NCBI GenBank assembly: GCA_001931875.2
Contig: MSJH02000625.1
Coordinates: 186,001 to 250,000, forward strand
From: Byssochlamys sp. IMV 00236
Taxonomy: Eukaryota > Ascomycota > Eurotiomycetes > Eurotiales > Thermoascaceae
Length of the DNA stretch: 64,000 bases
Direction: 5' to 3'
Part shown: positions 22,145 through 33,965 of the stretch, one piece after another
Numbering within the stretch: position 1 is the first letter of the stretch
How the letters are laid out: each line of letters opens with the position of its first letter
Made by a program: the position numbers and the translations under genes
Notes under the pieces: generated by a model
What the model saw: the letters and a program-made list of their open reading frames with translations, nothing else
What the model was told of the DNA's origin: nothing
Databases searched by the model: none

Positions 22145-24282
22145 TCATGCTGCCTGGTCTCCAAACACTTCCTTGACTAAAGACTTCTTGTTCACTGTAT
22201 CCGAGTATCGGGATGCGTGGTTAGCAAAATGAAGATCTTGTACAGTTGCTCAGAGATAAACTCACCCTTGCCCATTGCGTTCCGCGGGATCTGTCCCTCA
22301 ATGACCTTCATTTCATGAGGAATCTTATACGGTGCAAGGCGGTCCTTCAATGCGCGCCGCATATCCAGGGCACTAAAAGGTTTGCCTCCCTTGCCGCTCG
22401 TCTGTCCCTCCGGCGTGAGCACGACGATGGCGACGACCTTCTGGCCCCATTGTTCAGATGGCAGACCGACAACAGCCGTTTCGGCGATTTGAGGACTACA
22501 AGGTCAGTTAAGTTTTCAAAACGAGCCGGACCAGAGGGGAACTGTGAAGAGAGCAAACGCACAGTGATAATAGTTCTCTTTCCACTTCCAACGCGCTGAT
22601 CTTCTCACCACCGCTCTTGATGATATCCACGCTGCGACGGCCTTGGATAAAGTACATCGGACCCCGTGCCCATTCTCCGCTGGTACCCTTGCCGGCTCCT
22701 TCGACGTGTCGTCGGACGGCAACGTCTCCTGTCTTGAACCATTTGCCTTTACCATCATCACTGTCCATGAAGGTCTCGAGTGTAGCCTTCTCATTGCCCC
22801 AGTACTCCCGGAAAATGGTAGGTCCTCGTAGTTGGATCTCGCCTTCGCGTTCCCGGCCTTCAGCGTCGAGCTCCTCCCCTGGCTTGATGACTTCATTCTT
22901 ATCGGCATCGTACAGACGGGCTTCCACAGATGGGAGAGGCCAGCCAACACTACCATCCACACGGTCCGCAAAGTCGAGCCCGCAACTGATGGCCATGCCA
23001 ACTTCAGTCATCCCATACCGCTCCAGTAGGATATTGCCATTGCTGAGTTCCTTCCAGGCTCTCTTAGTCGGGCTGGGAAGGGCAGCTGAACCGGAAATAT
23101 TTAGACGGAGATTCTCCGGAGAGATGGCCTTTCGGGCTGCCTCTTGTGTAGCTGGAGGAAGAGAAGGAAAACTAGACATGAGTCTGTTGTAGATAGTCGG
23201 GACGGCGGTTAGGAAACTGATCTTGTTCTTATCTGCCGTCTCGGGCAGGAATGGAGCAGCAAGCCTATTCCAAACAGCCGTGGGGTTGAAAGGGAACATG
23301 AACTCAACCGATGAGCCCGCTAAAAGAGGTGTCAAAATCGCATTGACAGTACCATGAATGTGATGAAGCGGAAGCAGGTGGAGGAGGTAGTCGTCGGGGG
23401 TGTACTTCCACGCTTCGATGAGGGAGTTGGCCTGGGCTGTCAACGCAGATTGCGGGATGAGAACGCCTTTCTTCGATAATAGTTAGATAATGGACCACGA
23501 GTCATAGCACATGAAGCCCAAACATGGCTTACCGGCCGATTAGTCGTCCCAGAAGTATACAACATCATTCCGCCCTTCAACTCAGCGTCGTGCAGATTCT
23601 GGAACTCCACGGATTCTGTAGAGCTGGCGTCGGTCATGGTCTTTTGCCTTAAGTCGAAAATTGGCTCCCTCTCTAGACCTGTCTTCAAAACATCCTCCGC
23701 TTTATTCTTGTATTTCTCCGTAGCAACTAGCATCTTCGCCTGGGAGTTATCCATAATATACTTCAGCTCACTGGCTGGGAACGCAGGCGACAGCGGCAGC
23801 GCAATCGCATTGCTCGCAAGGATAGATAGCAACGTCACTAGAGAGCGACCCAATTAGCAAAAGACCGTGCCTTCTACATCTATATAGCATCCACAATATT
23901 TGCAACCCATGAATACCAAAACAGAACAACGGGCGGGAGAGCCAGTACCCACGTAGTCATATCCATTCTCCGCGAGGAATGCGACACGCTCGCCTGCAAT
24001 CCCGTTCCCCTTCGCAGTCAAATGTTCCTTGGTCTGGAGTACATCTCCCACGAGGTTGTTGTATGTGAATGAGCGGCCAGAGACGCTGTGTACGACGGCG
24101 GTGTGCGACGGGTCATGATCGCGAAGGGCGCGGAAAAGAGGGAGATTTGGCAGGGAAGAGAGACTTCGAGATCCGATTGCTGGCTGTCCTGGACGAAGGA
24201 ATCTGGTGTTGTGGCAGGAAGAAGACCGTAGTGTTCGCGCGGAGCTGCGCGCAACAGCGGAAAGGAAGCTGCGGAACATCAT
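22145..24282 (-). CDS. Acyl-CoA synthetase (ACSF3-like), probably mitochondrial
   Basis: Five exons (24282-23949, 23837-23533, 23470-22563, 22495-22266, 22194-22145) give 608 aa of the AMP-binding adenylation superfamily. Motifs: YTSGTTNRPKGV (ATP-binding loop, split by an intron after Pro), LLERYGMTEVGMA, GKWFKTGDVA, QGRRSVDIIKSGGEKIS, and the C-terminal catalytic Lys in PRNAMGKVNKK, restored by the last splice. The first 45 residues are rich in Arg and Ser with no acidic residue, as in a mitochondrial presequence. Overall resemblance is to malonyl-CoA/ACSF3-type synthetases, so it may activate malonate or a short acid; substrate is inferred. No break seen. Confidence 0.9.
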
Positions 24283-24893
24283 GGAAGCTGCTCAATGGCC
24301 AATATCAATAAAGGAATTGACTAGTAGTTCCTTGATGACATTGTAATGATAAACTGAAGGCTAGGGTTAGCTGCAAATTTCATTCGCAGCAAGAGACAAC
24401 AGGACTCTGTTTGTATCTTCATGTGCTCAAATGTTTCCCATCAGTGACGCAGCGGCGGAGCATCGGCCGAGATGTTCAGGTCTTGGCGCGCAACGCCGAT
24501 CAACCGCCGGCTTCGGGGTAGGAACAAAGTTATCAATCAGCATCTTATCACACTCAGCACGAGTCTTAGAATAGATATTATTGAGTTCAGCTTTGCTTTA
24601 AGGCGCCATCTAGCATCTACTAAGCTTTCGACCCCCGCTGTGGTGGAAGCCGTTGATACCTTATTCCAATATCCATCCTCATCTGACCTAGGTATCTATA
24701 GCCCAACCAGCACCTGCAGTTGCCAAGTGTAAATAACAACGTTAGCGATATCCCTCCTATCAAGCTACTAGCGAGGGTCCTTCCACTCCCCATTAACATG
24801 ATCGTGAACTCGAATGAAAACTGTCAGATCGCGGGCCTCTGGAGATCCTGGAGATCGGCGTATCAGATTGAGCCCTCCGGTATCGGAAGAGAC
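24283..24893. other. Intergenic, no gene seen
   Basis: Promoter of the acyl-CoA synthetase gene and 3' flank of the BTB gene. No convincing frame. Confidence 0.55.
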
Positions 24894-25985
24894 TTAGTAT
24901 CGCAAGAGATCCGGGGTCAATTTCACGCCACGCTTAGGTGTGCTGCGCCTCCAGAAAGTTATCTCCTCTTGCGCTTTTTCAAGTTGATTGGCATTCTCAA
25001 GAATACGCTTCTCGAGCTCATCAATACGTGCAATTCGTCGAGCGAGTTTCCGCGTTACGTCAACCGAGAACTGGCTCTCCTCTGCCAGAACCGCGTCGAG
25101 ACCTTCACCCGAAAGCAAGTTGTACTTCAGCGCAACAAACTGAGAAAGCAATTTCCTGGCTGGATCTTGATCTTGTGCAGTATCCGGAGTCCCACCGTAC
25201 ACGGCACGGATGGCATCCGCAAGCTGTGGGAATAGATGTTGCATTTTCAAATCATCCAGTTCAAGCAGGACCTGTGTGAGGCGTTGTAAAGCGAGCACTT
25301 CTAGTTCAGGGAACAGGAAGTAATGCGCAAACTGGTACACCTTGGCATGTGTAAGGATTTCCGTGCCAGAGTTTCCCTTCTGCAGTTTGGATAGTTGATC
25401 AAAGACTCCAGCAGCAGTTGGACGGGTCTTGACAGGCAATCCAGCTTCAAGACACCTGTCCAAGGGAGTAAGGGGCCGCTTCAATTCGTTATCAGGTTGA
25501 GTCTTTTTCTCGACTACGACCTTTTTCGCAGGAAAAATTACTGGCTTAATGTCTGGAGTCTAAGTTAGTCGCGGGGTTCATATTCGCGGCATATTCAACT
25601 AACCCTTGACCTTCTCCTCTGGCTGGCCTTGAGTATCACCTCCAGATGATGCCCCAAATTCAAAGGTCTGCTCAGGTACGTAATAGTCCTTAACGTAGAG
25701 ATAACTTATAACACATTCGACCGTGACCTCGTCAAAATTGGTCCAGTCGAGAGGTTTATCTGCATCATTATTCCTCCATCCCCCGGTCATTCGCGCATTT
25801 AGCACCGATGAGTTGCATGAAGTCAAGATTGAAGGATGAATATAGTAGATTTTCTTTTCACTGCCAACCATGACTTGGATGGGGCATTCAGAGAAAGCCC
25901 TGCCATTTATCAGTCGTTTTTCATTATGAAAGGTTCAGAGGTATGGTTACCTATCAGAGAGCTGAGGGCCAGAGGACTGAGTCAT
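24894..25985 (-). CDS. BTB/POZ domain protein
   Basis: Exons 25985-25951, 25899-25604 and 25552-24894 (two 51-bp introns) give 329 aa. The short first exon, MTQSSGPQLSD, splices into RAFSECPIQVMVGSEKKIYY, so the BTB fold starts with the usual strand-loop before the IHPSILTSCNSSVLNARMTGG helix. A Pro/Lys linker (KPVIFPAKKVVVEKK) and an alpha-helical region with HAKVYQFAHYFLFPELEVLAL follow; that motif recurs in fungal BTB proteins. The end is a coiled coil (RIARIDELEKRILENANQ). Such proteins may act as cullin-3 adaptors or dimerisation factors; the partner is unknown. The alternative internal start at 25871 would cut the BTB fold, so 25985 is preferred. Confidence 0.85.
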
Positions 25986-27489
25986 CGTGAACAGACAAGG
26001 GGGGACTTCAGTATATGTTTTAGAGCTCTATGATTTGACCTGCAGAGTAAAATAGGTGGCTTGTGTGAAAGTTCACATTAACTTCGACGCTGAGGAGCGG
26101 GGAAGCGAAGGAACACGGTACACCGCTGAGGGAACCATGAAATCAACAGCAATGTGTTTCCAAGGTCTGTTCTAGGAATGGTTTCTCCAGGGCCGAGTTC
26201 CCGTCAGGGACTCCCTGGGTAGGTCTCTGCAAAAACACAATACCTAGCACAAGGGAGACACGCATCACAGGCGTGAGAAGATTTGCTCGCTCTATCCACT
26301 CAAATGCATCGATAGAACACCAAAAACATTAAGTCGATGGAGGTGCTGATGTCTCATTATCATTCTTGTAAGGCGAAATCGGCCAGCAGATGTCCTTTTC
26401 GTGTTTCTGCGGCATGTGCAAGCAGTGTTAGTCTCAATTTCTTGTTCGTCTCCAGAGCGTGTCCATAATGATTCGGGTCTGTTTCTCCTCTAACCTGACG
26501 AGGCCCTAACTATTGATAGAATCTCAGCTTATTCACTTCATTCAGTTTCCTCATGCAGAACCTTTTTTTGTTTTTCATGGGATAACGAGATGGGGCAGGT
26601 CGAGAAGAGGTCTCATCCCACGTCCGCGTAACTCCAACAACTGCAGGCTTCAGATTCATGAAATTAGCGTCCCGCTGGAAGTCAGGCCGTCTGTATCAGA
26701 AGATACTGTCCTGGTCATAGATGCCTCAGCTGAAGCATTTTTAAGTGCAGGGTCTTTAAAGGGAAATATAGTAGTGATTCGCTCCTTCCATGGGAAAGTT
26801 TCAAACTACCTAGCTTTGGTGAGATCGGGACACTCGAGTCTCTCCTTTTCCTTGATGAATCACATTATCTGAACTGAATGTTGCTCTTTTAGTGGGGAAA
26901 AATCACATTGCATGAAGGCTGCCTCCTGAGCACCTGGATGCTACTCATTTCAGATCATCCTGTCAGTCATATTGTCCCCATCAACTATGGAAAGACCAGC
27001 AACATGCTAACAAAAAAATATCACGAATTACCTATATTAATTATAATGTAGAACTAATAGTAGTGACTGCTATCATAACAAAACTACTAGCTACCGATAG
27101 CAAAATCATATATACACATGTGCAAGTTCCTTGTCTGTTTGCAACTTGGCCATTGATTAAAAGTACTTTTTTTTCCTGAATATATGTATATTTTCCAAAT
27201 TGCTTATAATATTCAATGTTAACCCACAGATGATATCAATGCTATTGGAAAGAGGAGAATTCATGTAATCATTAAAAGAGAAGTGAAGAATCGCTAAGAG
27301 TTTGCAAAGAACTAACACTAGAACACAGAGCCTCCGTTGCTGAAATTACAATGCAGATCTCCTACGCAGTGACATGGGTACATTCTCCAACCGCATGAAC
27401 CAACTACTGATGACCTTCGAGTTGTTCTTAGGATTTATAGCTTAGTCGAAAGCTGCCGTATCTTATTATTCTGTATAAGTAGGGAGAAG
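25986..27489. other. Intergenic, partly AT-rich, no secure gene
   Basis: 26980-27300 is strikingly AT-rich. A 119-codon frame at 26513-26872 (plus) has no motif, intron context or family resemblance and is not called. Confidence 0.5.
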
Positions 27490-28050
27490 GAAAGCAATCC
27501 AACATTGAGCATCAGGAACATAGTTGCAATCAGCTCATAGGCTTCCAGCCTACTAAGTATCGACCAGTACACACGCGCTTCCCAGACCCAAAAGTCAGGT
27601 TACAGTCATTCATGCGGCCCAACCACTTTCTGAACTTCTCATCAGGCTCTCTCAGGCCCAGTAATCATCGCTCAGGGATAAACAGATTCGGTTCATTGCC
27701 AAAGACGCCCTCACTGCAGTTTACCACGCATAGGTTTCTACCAATAACGGTACCTTCTGTAAAGAATCGACCGTATGAGAGAGCAAAATCTTCCTCAGGA
27801 ACAGTGATGAGATAGACAGCTTACTGTGGACCTCCAGGTTCTTCAGAATATACATAGTACAGAACAGCAGTTATAGTGATAGCGGTGCTGTCACTCTCCG
27901 CGAGAACATCCGTAAGGAGATAAATCACGACTGTTATGTCGTCAATTCGCTCGGGATCCTTCTTTTGTATCTCCAGGAACGGTTCCAAGTCGATATATCC
28001 TTCAACTGACTTCTCTCTGCCCCATTTGCAAGTAGTAAGCATACAACTGA
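27490..28050 (-). pseudogene. Cytochrome P450 relic
   Basis: Reading leftwards from about 28042, FLEIQKKDPERIDD and a degenerate I-helix (LAESDSTAITITAVLYYVY) are followed by a stop near 27826. P450 sequence resumes at YGRFFTEGTVIGRN and NLFIPER, so about 70 residues including the K-helix ExxR are gone. PERW has become PER plus stop (TGA at about 27682). The haem loop FGSGKRVCTGR survives. A one-base shift then separates GRYLV from LEAYELIATMFLM. I see no N-terminal half. The pieces resemble the intact P450 at 8921-10748, but orthology cannot be judged by eye. Nonfunctional. Confidence 0.85.
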
Positions 28051-28869
28051 AATAATGAATTCTTTTTTCTATCGCAGTATCCGCAAGTCTAATAGTTCAT
28101 AGTTAAATCTGGTATATCGATTGTTCACTGGCCACATCCCAACGTTCTGTAGTCTCTCTAACGATCGCAGGCTGAGGGGCAAAATTGGATAGGAGAAATC
28201 GCTAATAGCTCCATTATCTTACTTACATACCTACGGTGCTTATATCTTTCTTCATTAACGCGAATTAGCATACGTCAATAGAGAAATATGTAACCTGAAA
28301 TATCACAAAACTTTCTATCCATATATACCTAACTAGTTAATGGATGATTAGCGCCAGGCCACTCGACCAAAAAGGGGAGTCCTCCAATTTGCTCCGCCCG
28401 GATCTGACATAGATCACTTTACAGTAGAACCAGCATACTGAAAACCAAAAAAGAAGCCACTCCTTTCTGTACTGCACATATTAAACGCTTCTGCTGAAAC
28501 ACTTCTCGAGGTTAATACAAACCTCCAGTCTAATTCTACAATACTACCTGTAACCATTTACCAACACAATAAAGGTCACATGACACCATATACCTCCATT
28601 CGGCAAGTGACATCGCCCCACCGTACTTCCAGTGTCCGGCCGAAGCTTTACTTGGATAGTTATCACCAAGTTACTCGACCAGTAGCCTACTCCGCAAATA
28701 ATTCCCAATCCCAGCGGTTTTACAGTTACGACAGAACCTCCCAGCACAAAATTCCCCAGAATCCCGACGCCCCGCGTACTCAATTACTCGCGAAAACAAC
28801 AAGTCCAAAAAAANNNNNNNNNNNNNNNNNNNNAAAAAAAAAAAAAAAAACAAAAAAGATTCAATCCGA
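28051..28869. other. Intergenic with assembly gap
   Basis: Promoter/5' leader of the BolA gene and decayed flank of the P450 relic. Contains the N gap at 28814-28833 within a poly-A stretch. No gene seen. Confidence 0.6.
28814..28833. other. Assembly gap (20 N) inside a poly-A tract
   Basis: Twenty N bases flanked by A runs on both sides, 36 bp before the BolA start codon. Probably an unresolved homopolymer. Confidence 0.98.
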
Positions 28870-29506
28870 ATGCTCGCCCGCGCCCACGCCCGTCTCTCAA
28901 CCAGTGCCTCATCATTATCGCTGCGTTCCTTCTCCGTCTCCGCAGGCAGAATGACATCCATGACGCCGATCGAGGATACGATTCGTGAAAAGGTAAGATA
29001 TACCAGTTCCACTTCCCTGGGTTAATATTCCTACCTACCTACCTACCTACCTAGGGAATTGGGACGAAAATCATTTATTACCGGAAGGGAAATTGCTCAC
29101 TAACTACCTACTGTCGTAATACAACACAGCTCACGAACGCATTCTCACCTACGAAACTACTCATTCGGAATGATTCGCATTTACATTCACATCATAGCGC
29201 AATGAGGGGTGTTACGTCGAAAGAGACGCATTTTCAGTCCGTCATACCTCCTTCCTATCTTGCTGTCCTTTATATCTCTCTCCGAATTAGACAAAATAAG
29301 TCATCTAACATTTTCGACGTTCCAGCGTAACGATAACGTCTCCCGAGTTCGCGTCCAAGCCACAACCCGCGCGGCATCGAATGGTCTATGCGCTATTGAA
29401 GGAGGAGATGGCGCGAGAAGGGGGTATTCATGCTTTGCAGCTGACGACTCGGACGCCGGAGGAAGAAGAGCGGATTGCGGCGCGGCAGCAGGAGCAGACA
29501 CAATAG
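28870..29506 (+). CDS. BolA-family protein, mitochondrial type
   Basis: Exons 28870-28992, 29130-29236 and 29326-29506 give 136 aa. The BolA fold runs from TPIEDTIREKL through IRNDSHLHSHHSAMRG, then THFHVTI across the second splice, RHRMVYALLKEEM and GGIHALQL. The His of the SHHSAMRG loop and the C-terminal IHAL are diagnostic. Starting at ATG 28870 rather than 28951 adds 27 residues (MLARAHARLSTSASSLSLRS...) that form a textbook mitochondrial presequence, so this is probably the mitochondrial paralogue (yeast Bol1/Bol3 type) that helps place 4Fe-4S clusters with glutaredoxin-5. Intron 1 carries a CCTA repeat. Very likely essential-function housekeeping. Confidence 0.93.
29030..29053 (+). repeat. 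CCTA tetranucleotide repeat in BolA intron 1
   Basis: Six tandem CCTA units, ending in CCTAGGG. Lies inside the first intron. Confidence 0.85.
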
Positions 29507-30272
29507 GGTGTATACAGCGTTGGGAGGAACGAAATATAAGCATATAGGGACACGATTGTTGATGTATGCTGCTGGTCCGGACGGATCCTACTAGACATTC
29601 TACATCAGGTCACTACGTGGGAATGGGTGGGACTGGATCTCACTTCATCCAAATGACCAAGACACACGTTAAGCTAGGGAATAATAATTATTATAAAAAG
29701 TGTCTAGCGCCAAGAAGGAGCAAAGGAGGAAATGAAACTCTAATATGTACAATAGCATTAGGCGTATCCTTGCCATTGAACACGGACAATCATCAGACAC
29801 AACACGGGAAATCTGTACACGACTCACACATGGCCAGAAAGTAAGAAAGAAACAGAGAAAAGACAAAAAAAAGAACTCGACGAGGGAGACGAACACTAGA
29901 GCACACAGGTGAAGGATACAGAGGCGGACTTTTTGATTAGATGGTCCAGAACAGGAGATGCGGCGAGATGTGAGTTAACACATAGAGGACAGAAATGAGA
30001 CGTAAGAGCGAGCGGGTGTGGGTAATCAAACTTATTCGAACTAAAAAAGGAGTCATCTAGCCAGGGTTCGAGCGGCTCGATGTTAAGACAGAACAATCAG
30101 TTTAGCAGGGCCTCAATGAAATTTGAGGCAAGTAACACGGGGTCGCGACAGGAAAATAGCACCAGTCTGATATCTGGATTGCTACTACGCCGTAGAAGAA
30201 CGGCATATACCCAATTCCTGGCCCAGCCGCCATGATCCCGCTGATAGTCATCGGGAGACAAGACAAGAAAAT
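29507..30272. other. Convergent intergenic, no gene seen
   Basis: 3' flanks of BolA and syntaxin genes; A-rich near 29850-29880. Confidence 0.55.
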
Positions 30273-31456
30273 TTATTTGCCTCTGTTGGACTCCGTAACA
30301 CCGACAGCGACACCGACAACAATACCGATGATGATCACTAGAATATGTCAATGTAAAGTACTTTCATCGAAGAGTAGCGGGGTAACTCACAGATAATGAT
30401 CAGAGCATACCACTTCCACCGGCGGGCGTTTCGTGCGCTGATGATAGCGTTGTCAATGTGCTTGGTCGCATTGTCGACGTTCTGCACCACATCCTCAGCA
30501 CCCTGGTTGATCTGCTCAACTGCAGGCTCCTGCTGCTGAACCAATTCTGCCACCTCTTGGTATAACCGGCTCAGTTCGATCATGTCTCTCTCGATCTTTC
30601 TGATCGCACCCGAACGTTCCAGGACGGCTGCTCGGGCATCGTTGGCCTGTCGCGTTCGGCTACCGGTGACCTGGAAGGCCTGCTCTTGACCCAACAAGAC
30701 ATTCTCAACACCCTGCTCGATCTGCTCCGGGCTGGCCTCCGGGTTCGCGATCTCGTATCGTCGGCGCACTTGCTCCCTCAGTCGCTTCTGGAAGTCGGAC
30801 TGCGTCTTCTGGTACTGCTGAATCTCCCTCTGCAGGTTCTTGCTGGTGACATCGATCTGGGTCTGAACGCGCGCGTCTCCGGATCCGGGCGTGTTCTTCA
30901 CCTTCTGCAGAAGATCGCGCAAATAGCGGAATGTGCGGTTGATCTCATCCTCGATGTAGTCGAGCGTCTGACGCGTGGCCTGGTCCTCCTTGCCGGTGCT
31001 CGAGTCCAGCAAAGCGTTCTGCGCAGCAGCAAGTTGTGACTCTCTCTTGGCTCTGAGCTCCTGGATGCCGTTGTTGATCTCCTTACACTTGTTCAGGATA
31101 GCAGTCGGTCCGCTAGCGCCAGCAGCCTGTTGCTGTCCATAGCCATTGTTCTGGTTCACTTCCGACATCTCTGCACAGGCCGGCTGTTAGGGAAACATGC
31201 TCTGTGAATAAACTCAGGTTTGTCGTCTTACCATAACCACCGTTCTGCGCCTCGATATCCGTGTAGCCGGTATTTGCACCACCGTATGGGTTATACGAGC
31301 CATAGCCTCCCCCTTGATTATTTTCGTATCCCTGGTACTGTAGCAATTGGCATGTCGAGTTAGCTGCTGTAATCGCAACCAAGTCGGGGGAAGGTAACCC
31401 CTTATTTGAGATATCATCATCGAACGTCCACCACGAATCTAGTCACTTACACTCAT
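30273..31456 (-). CDS. Plasma-membrane syntaxin (t-SNARE), Sso1/Sso2 type
   Basis: Exons 31456-31451, 31337-31232, 31170-30391 and 30337-30273 give 318 aa. The first exon is only 6 bp (ATG AGT) and is followed by a GTAAGT donor. The N-terminus is Gly/Tyr/Asn-rich (GGGYGSYNPYGGANTGY), then the Habc helices (ILNKCKEINNGIQELRAKRE onward), and the SNARE motif around DMIELSRLYQEVAELVQQQE with the zero-layer Gln. The last splice restores the C-terminal anchor, KWYALIILIIIGIVVGVAVG, followed by a short polar tail. It pairs with SNAP-25- and synaptobrevin-type SNAREs for exocytosis at the hyphal tip. Starting at the internal Met (31168) would drop the N-terminal peptide and is less likely. Confidence 0.93.
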
Positions 31457-33965
31457 CTTGAGATTTTTTTTTGTCGCCTTTATGCCGTCAACGAGATTAT
31501 AAAGGTCTTAAATATCGTGAAAAAAGGAGTGGTGAGAAGAGCGCTGGTTGAGAGGAACCAGCTAAGGAGGCGATACGACCGTTTAAGAGGCGAGTCGCGG
31601 AAAGCCCTGCTTCGCTAATCGCCTGATTGAAAGATGCAAGAGAGTGTGGACTGGAATGGGGAGAAGAATTAAAGGAGAGCAAAATATTAAGGTTGAACGG
31701 CCTTGGCGGGATGTTTCTGGTGGTATCGTATCTCCAGAGTGAGATTGAAGGGGAGGAGGTAAAATAATATGGGACGAGGAGCGGGCGAGGGCCGATGCGA
31801 GTAGTGGCGGACTAGGATAGCCAATCCTCCGTAGTCGAGGAGAGATGGGCGCGACAGGAGCTGACACAGGCCGCGCTAAGCTAAGGCCAACGAGACACGC
31901 AAAGAGTCTGAGAAAGGTCAGAGGTCTGGGATCGCAGAGTGTCGCTGCGATGTGGCCTTCGGGGGTCAAGAGGAGGCGGGTTGCTGGCCTGAGGGACGAG
32001 ACAACGCGGGACGAGGGCGCACCGGTCGATGATCGTCGAGCCCCTTTCTTCTTAGACTGCGAGAAGGGGAATGGACTGGAGGGCAGGGAGAAACGAACAC
32101 GAGTTGCACAACCCGTTGGTTTCTGCGATAGATACCTAGATAGATAAACTGACGGAGAGGATCGAGGAGAGAGATGGTCGGATGATGGAGATTCTCTCGA
32201 GTCAGTCAGGAAGCGGCCGGCAAGCAGAAGAAGCAGCTGTCGTGCTGACGGTCGCGGAGGCGCAGGCAGCGCTTTTTCGCTGGTTCATTCCCGATCCCCG
32301 TCCGGACTTCCGAGCAGATCACCATTAATATTATTGCTGAGGGGTGATTAATTAATTTACTGCTACCAGAGTTTTTCGAATAATGAGACGCGATGATCCT
32401 TTTCCGGTCGCTGATTAAGTACTTGATCTTGGATCTCTCGCCGCCGTTGCACATCCAGACTAGATACTTCTTGTTGTTGTTCGTCTAGTAACTAACCGCT
32501 CACCCCGCCATTCTCCGTTGTTGCAATCTTGACAGCTACACTCTACTCAATGCTTCGACGACGGTCAAGAGCACCTAGATCTCGCAGATCTGGTGACAAT
32601 ACAATAATATTCAGATTCGATCCACGAGGCTGATGATGATTTCTATTCTTGTCTTTGTCTCATTCCTGATCCGCGGGGGCCACCATGCCTAGCCGACGCT
32701 CTCCTCCACTACTCGTGCAGACGCGCCGTCGCAAAACTCGCCCATTTTCTGTTTTTAGGCGTCTTTAACGGCTCAATTGCTCTTATACAGGTAACAGAAC
32801 CCACCGTGGGACCTGCAGGTTATCTATTCTCCCGTTTTCTTGCGCCACAAAAAGTGCGTAGGGATGACGCCCTCCAGCGAAAAACACGGTTAAAACAAGC
32901 GCCAGTGGCACGCTGGCGGGATGTGAAGAGCAATTCTGCACAGCGCGCCACTCGCTACGTGCACTGCCTCTGTCACCGACAACGGTTGATTGGCAACTGG
33001 GATCCAAGCAACGAGCAATCCCATCTTATTTAGTTAAGGTTCGGGATTGACGTCTGCTTGGTCAGATCGGACCCCTTCGGATAGTGTCGAGAACGGGCAG
33101 CGGTTAATGGTTCACGCTGATTCTAGGCCTCAACTTTTCCAGAAGCTCGTTCTTCCCCGCTGGCTTCTTTTTGCTGATCATACGGGTGTGCCTCGCTAGA
33201 CGACACTGCCCCAGGTTCAGCTTTTAGAGTAGATCTGATCGCCACTCAGAACCCAAACGAGCTCAGACTTTGCCCAACATTCCATTCTAGGACGCGGATG
33301 CTGCTTTGAGGCTGCGCAGAATCGTCCGAGATCGCAGTTTAGCTCAGCATTATTAACAATGTGTGTGGTCTGGTGGGTCTTGAGATCCGTGAACACTGTA
33401 CTGTAATTATATCCAAGGATGTCTTACGCCCAACTAGACGATTCCGGTAGTCCTGAGGATCCGGTAAATCATCCAATGGCGCGCCAGTTTTCGAGTATCT
33501 GCCATGGATCCTGATGGTTGCTCCCAGCGGTTTCGAATATAGGAGCCTAGGTTACTGTAATTGCTTGTGCCACCTAGTTTGCCAATAACCGAAGTTCAAG
33601 TGTGGTGTCGCTTATGGTGTACCAAATCTCAATGTGAATATTTTTTTATTCTATCAAAATACATCGTGACAGCAGCCCTCTCTAAGCATGACCAACACCG
33701 TTTCATGACAGTGGATATAACTAGGGTGAATACGTATATGAAGTCGGACCCTTAAGCAAAGCCTGTACCAAGTATTTCTTATATTTCTCCGCAGTAGATA
33801 GCCGAGGAACTTATCAAGACGGCCTTTTTGAGAATAGACGACGAGTAAGAGTACATACTCACCAATGACAGCCTCTTCAAGTTGCACTAAGAACCATATA
33901 CAAGTATAACTCCAGGCATCATTATTATAAAAGATACTCTAGCACTAAACCCAACACTATGCCCC
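31457..33965. other. Intergenic, 2.5 kb, no gene seen
   Basis: Syntaxin promoter and 5' leader, then unexplained sequence. The 31500-32100 part is GC-rich with several open frames on both strands, which looks like base-composition effect. 32320-32350 is AT-rich. No RNA gene recognised. Confidence 0.45.

Noticed and set aside
26513..26872. 119-codon plus-strand frame
   Set aside because: No motif, no splice context and no resemblance to known proteins; its surroundings look non-coding.
31497..32147. Several overlapping frames upstream of the syntaxin gene
   Set aside because: GC-rich sequence open on both strands; most likely promoter and 5' leader.
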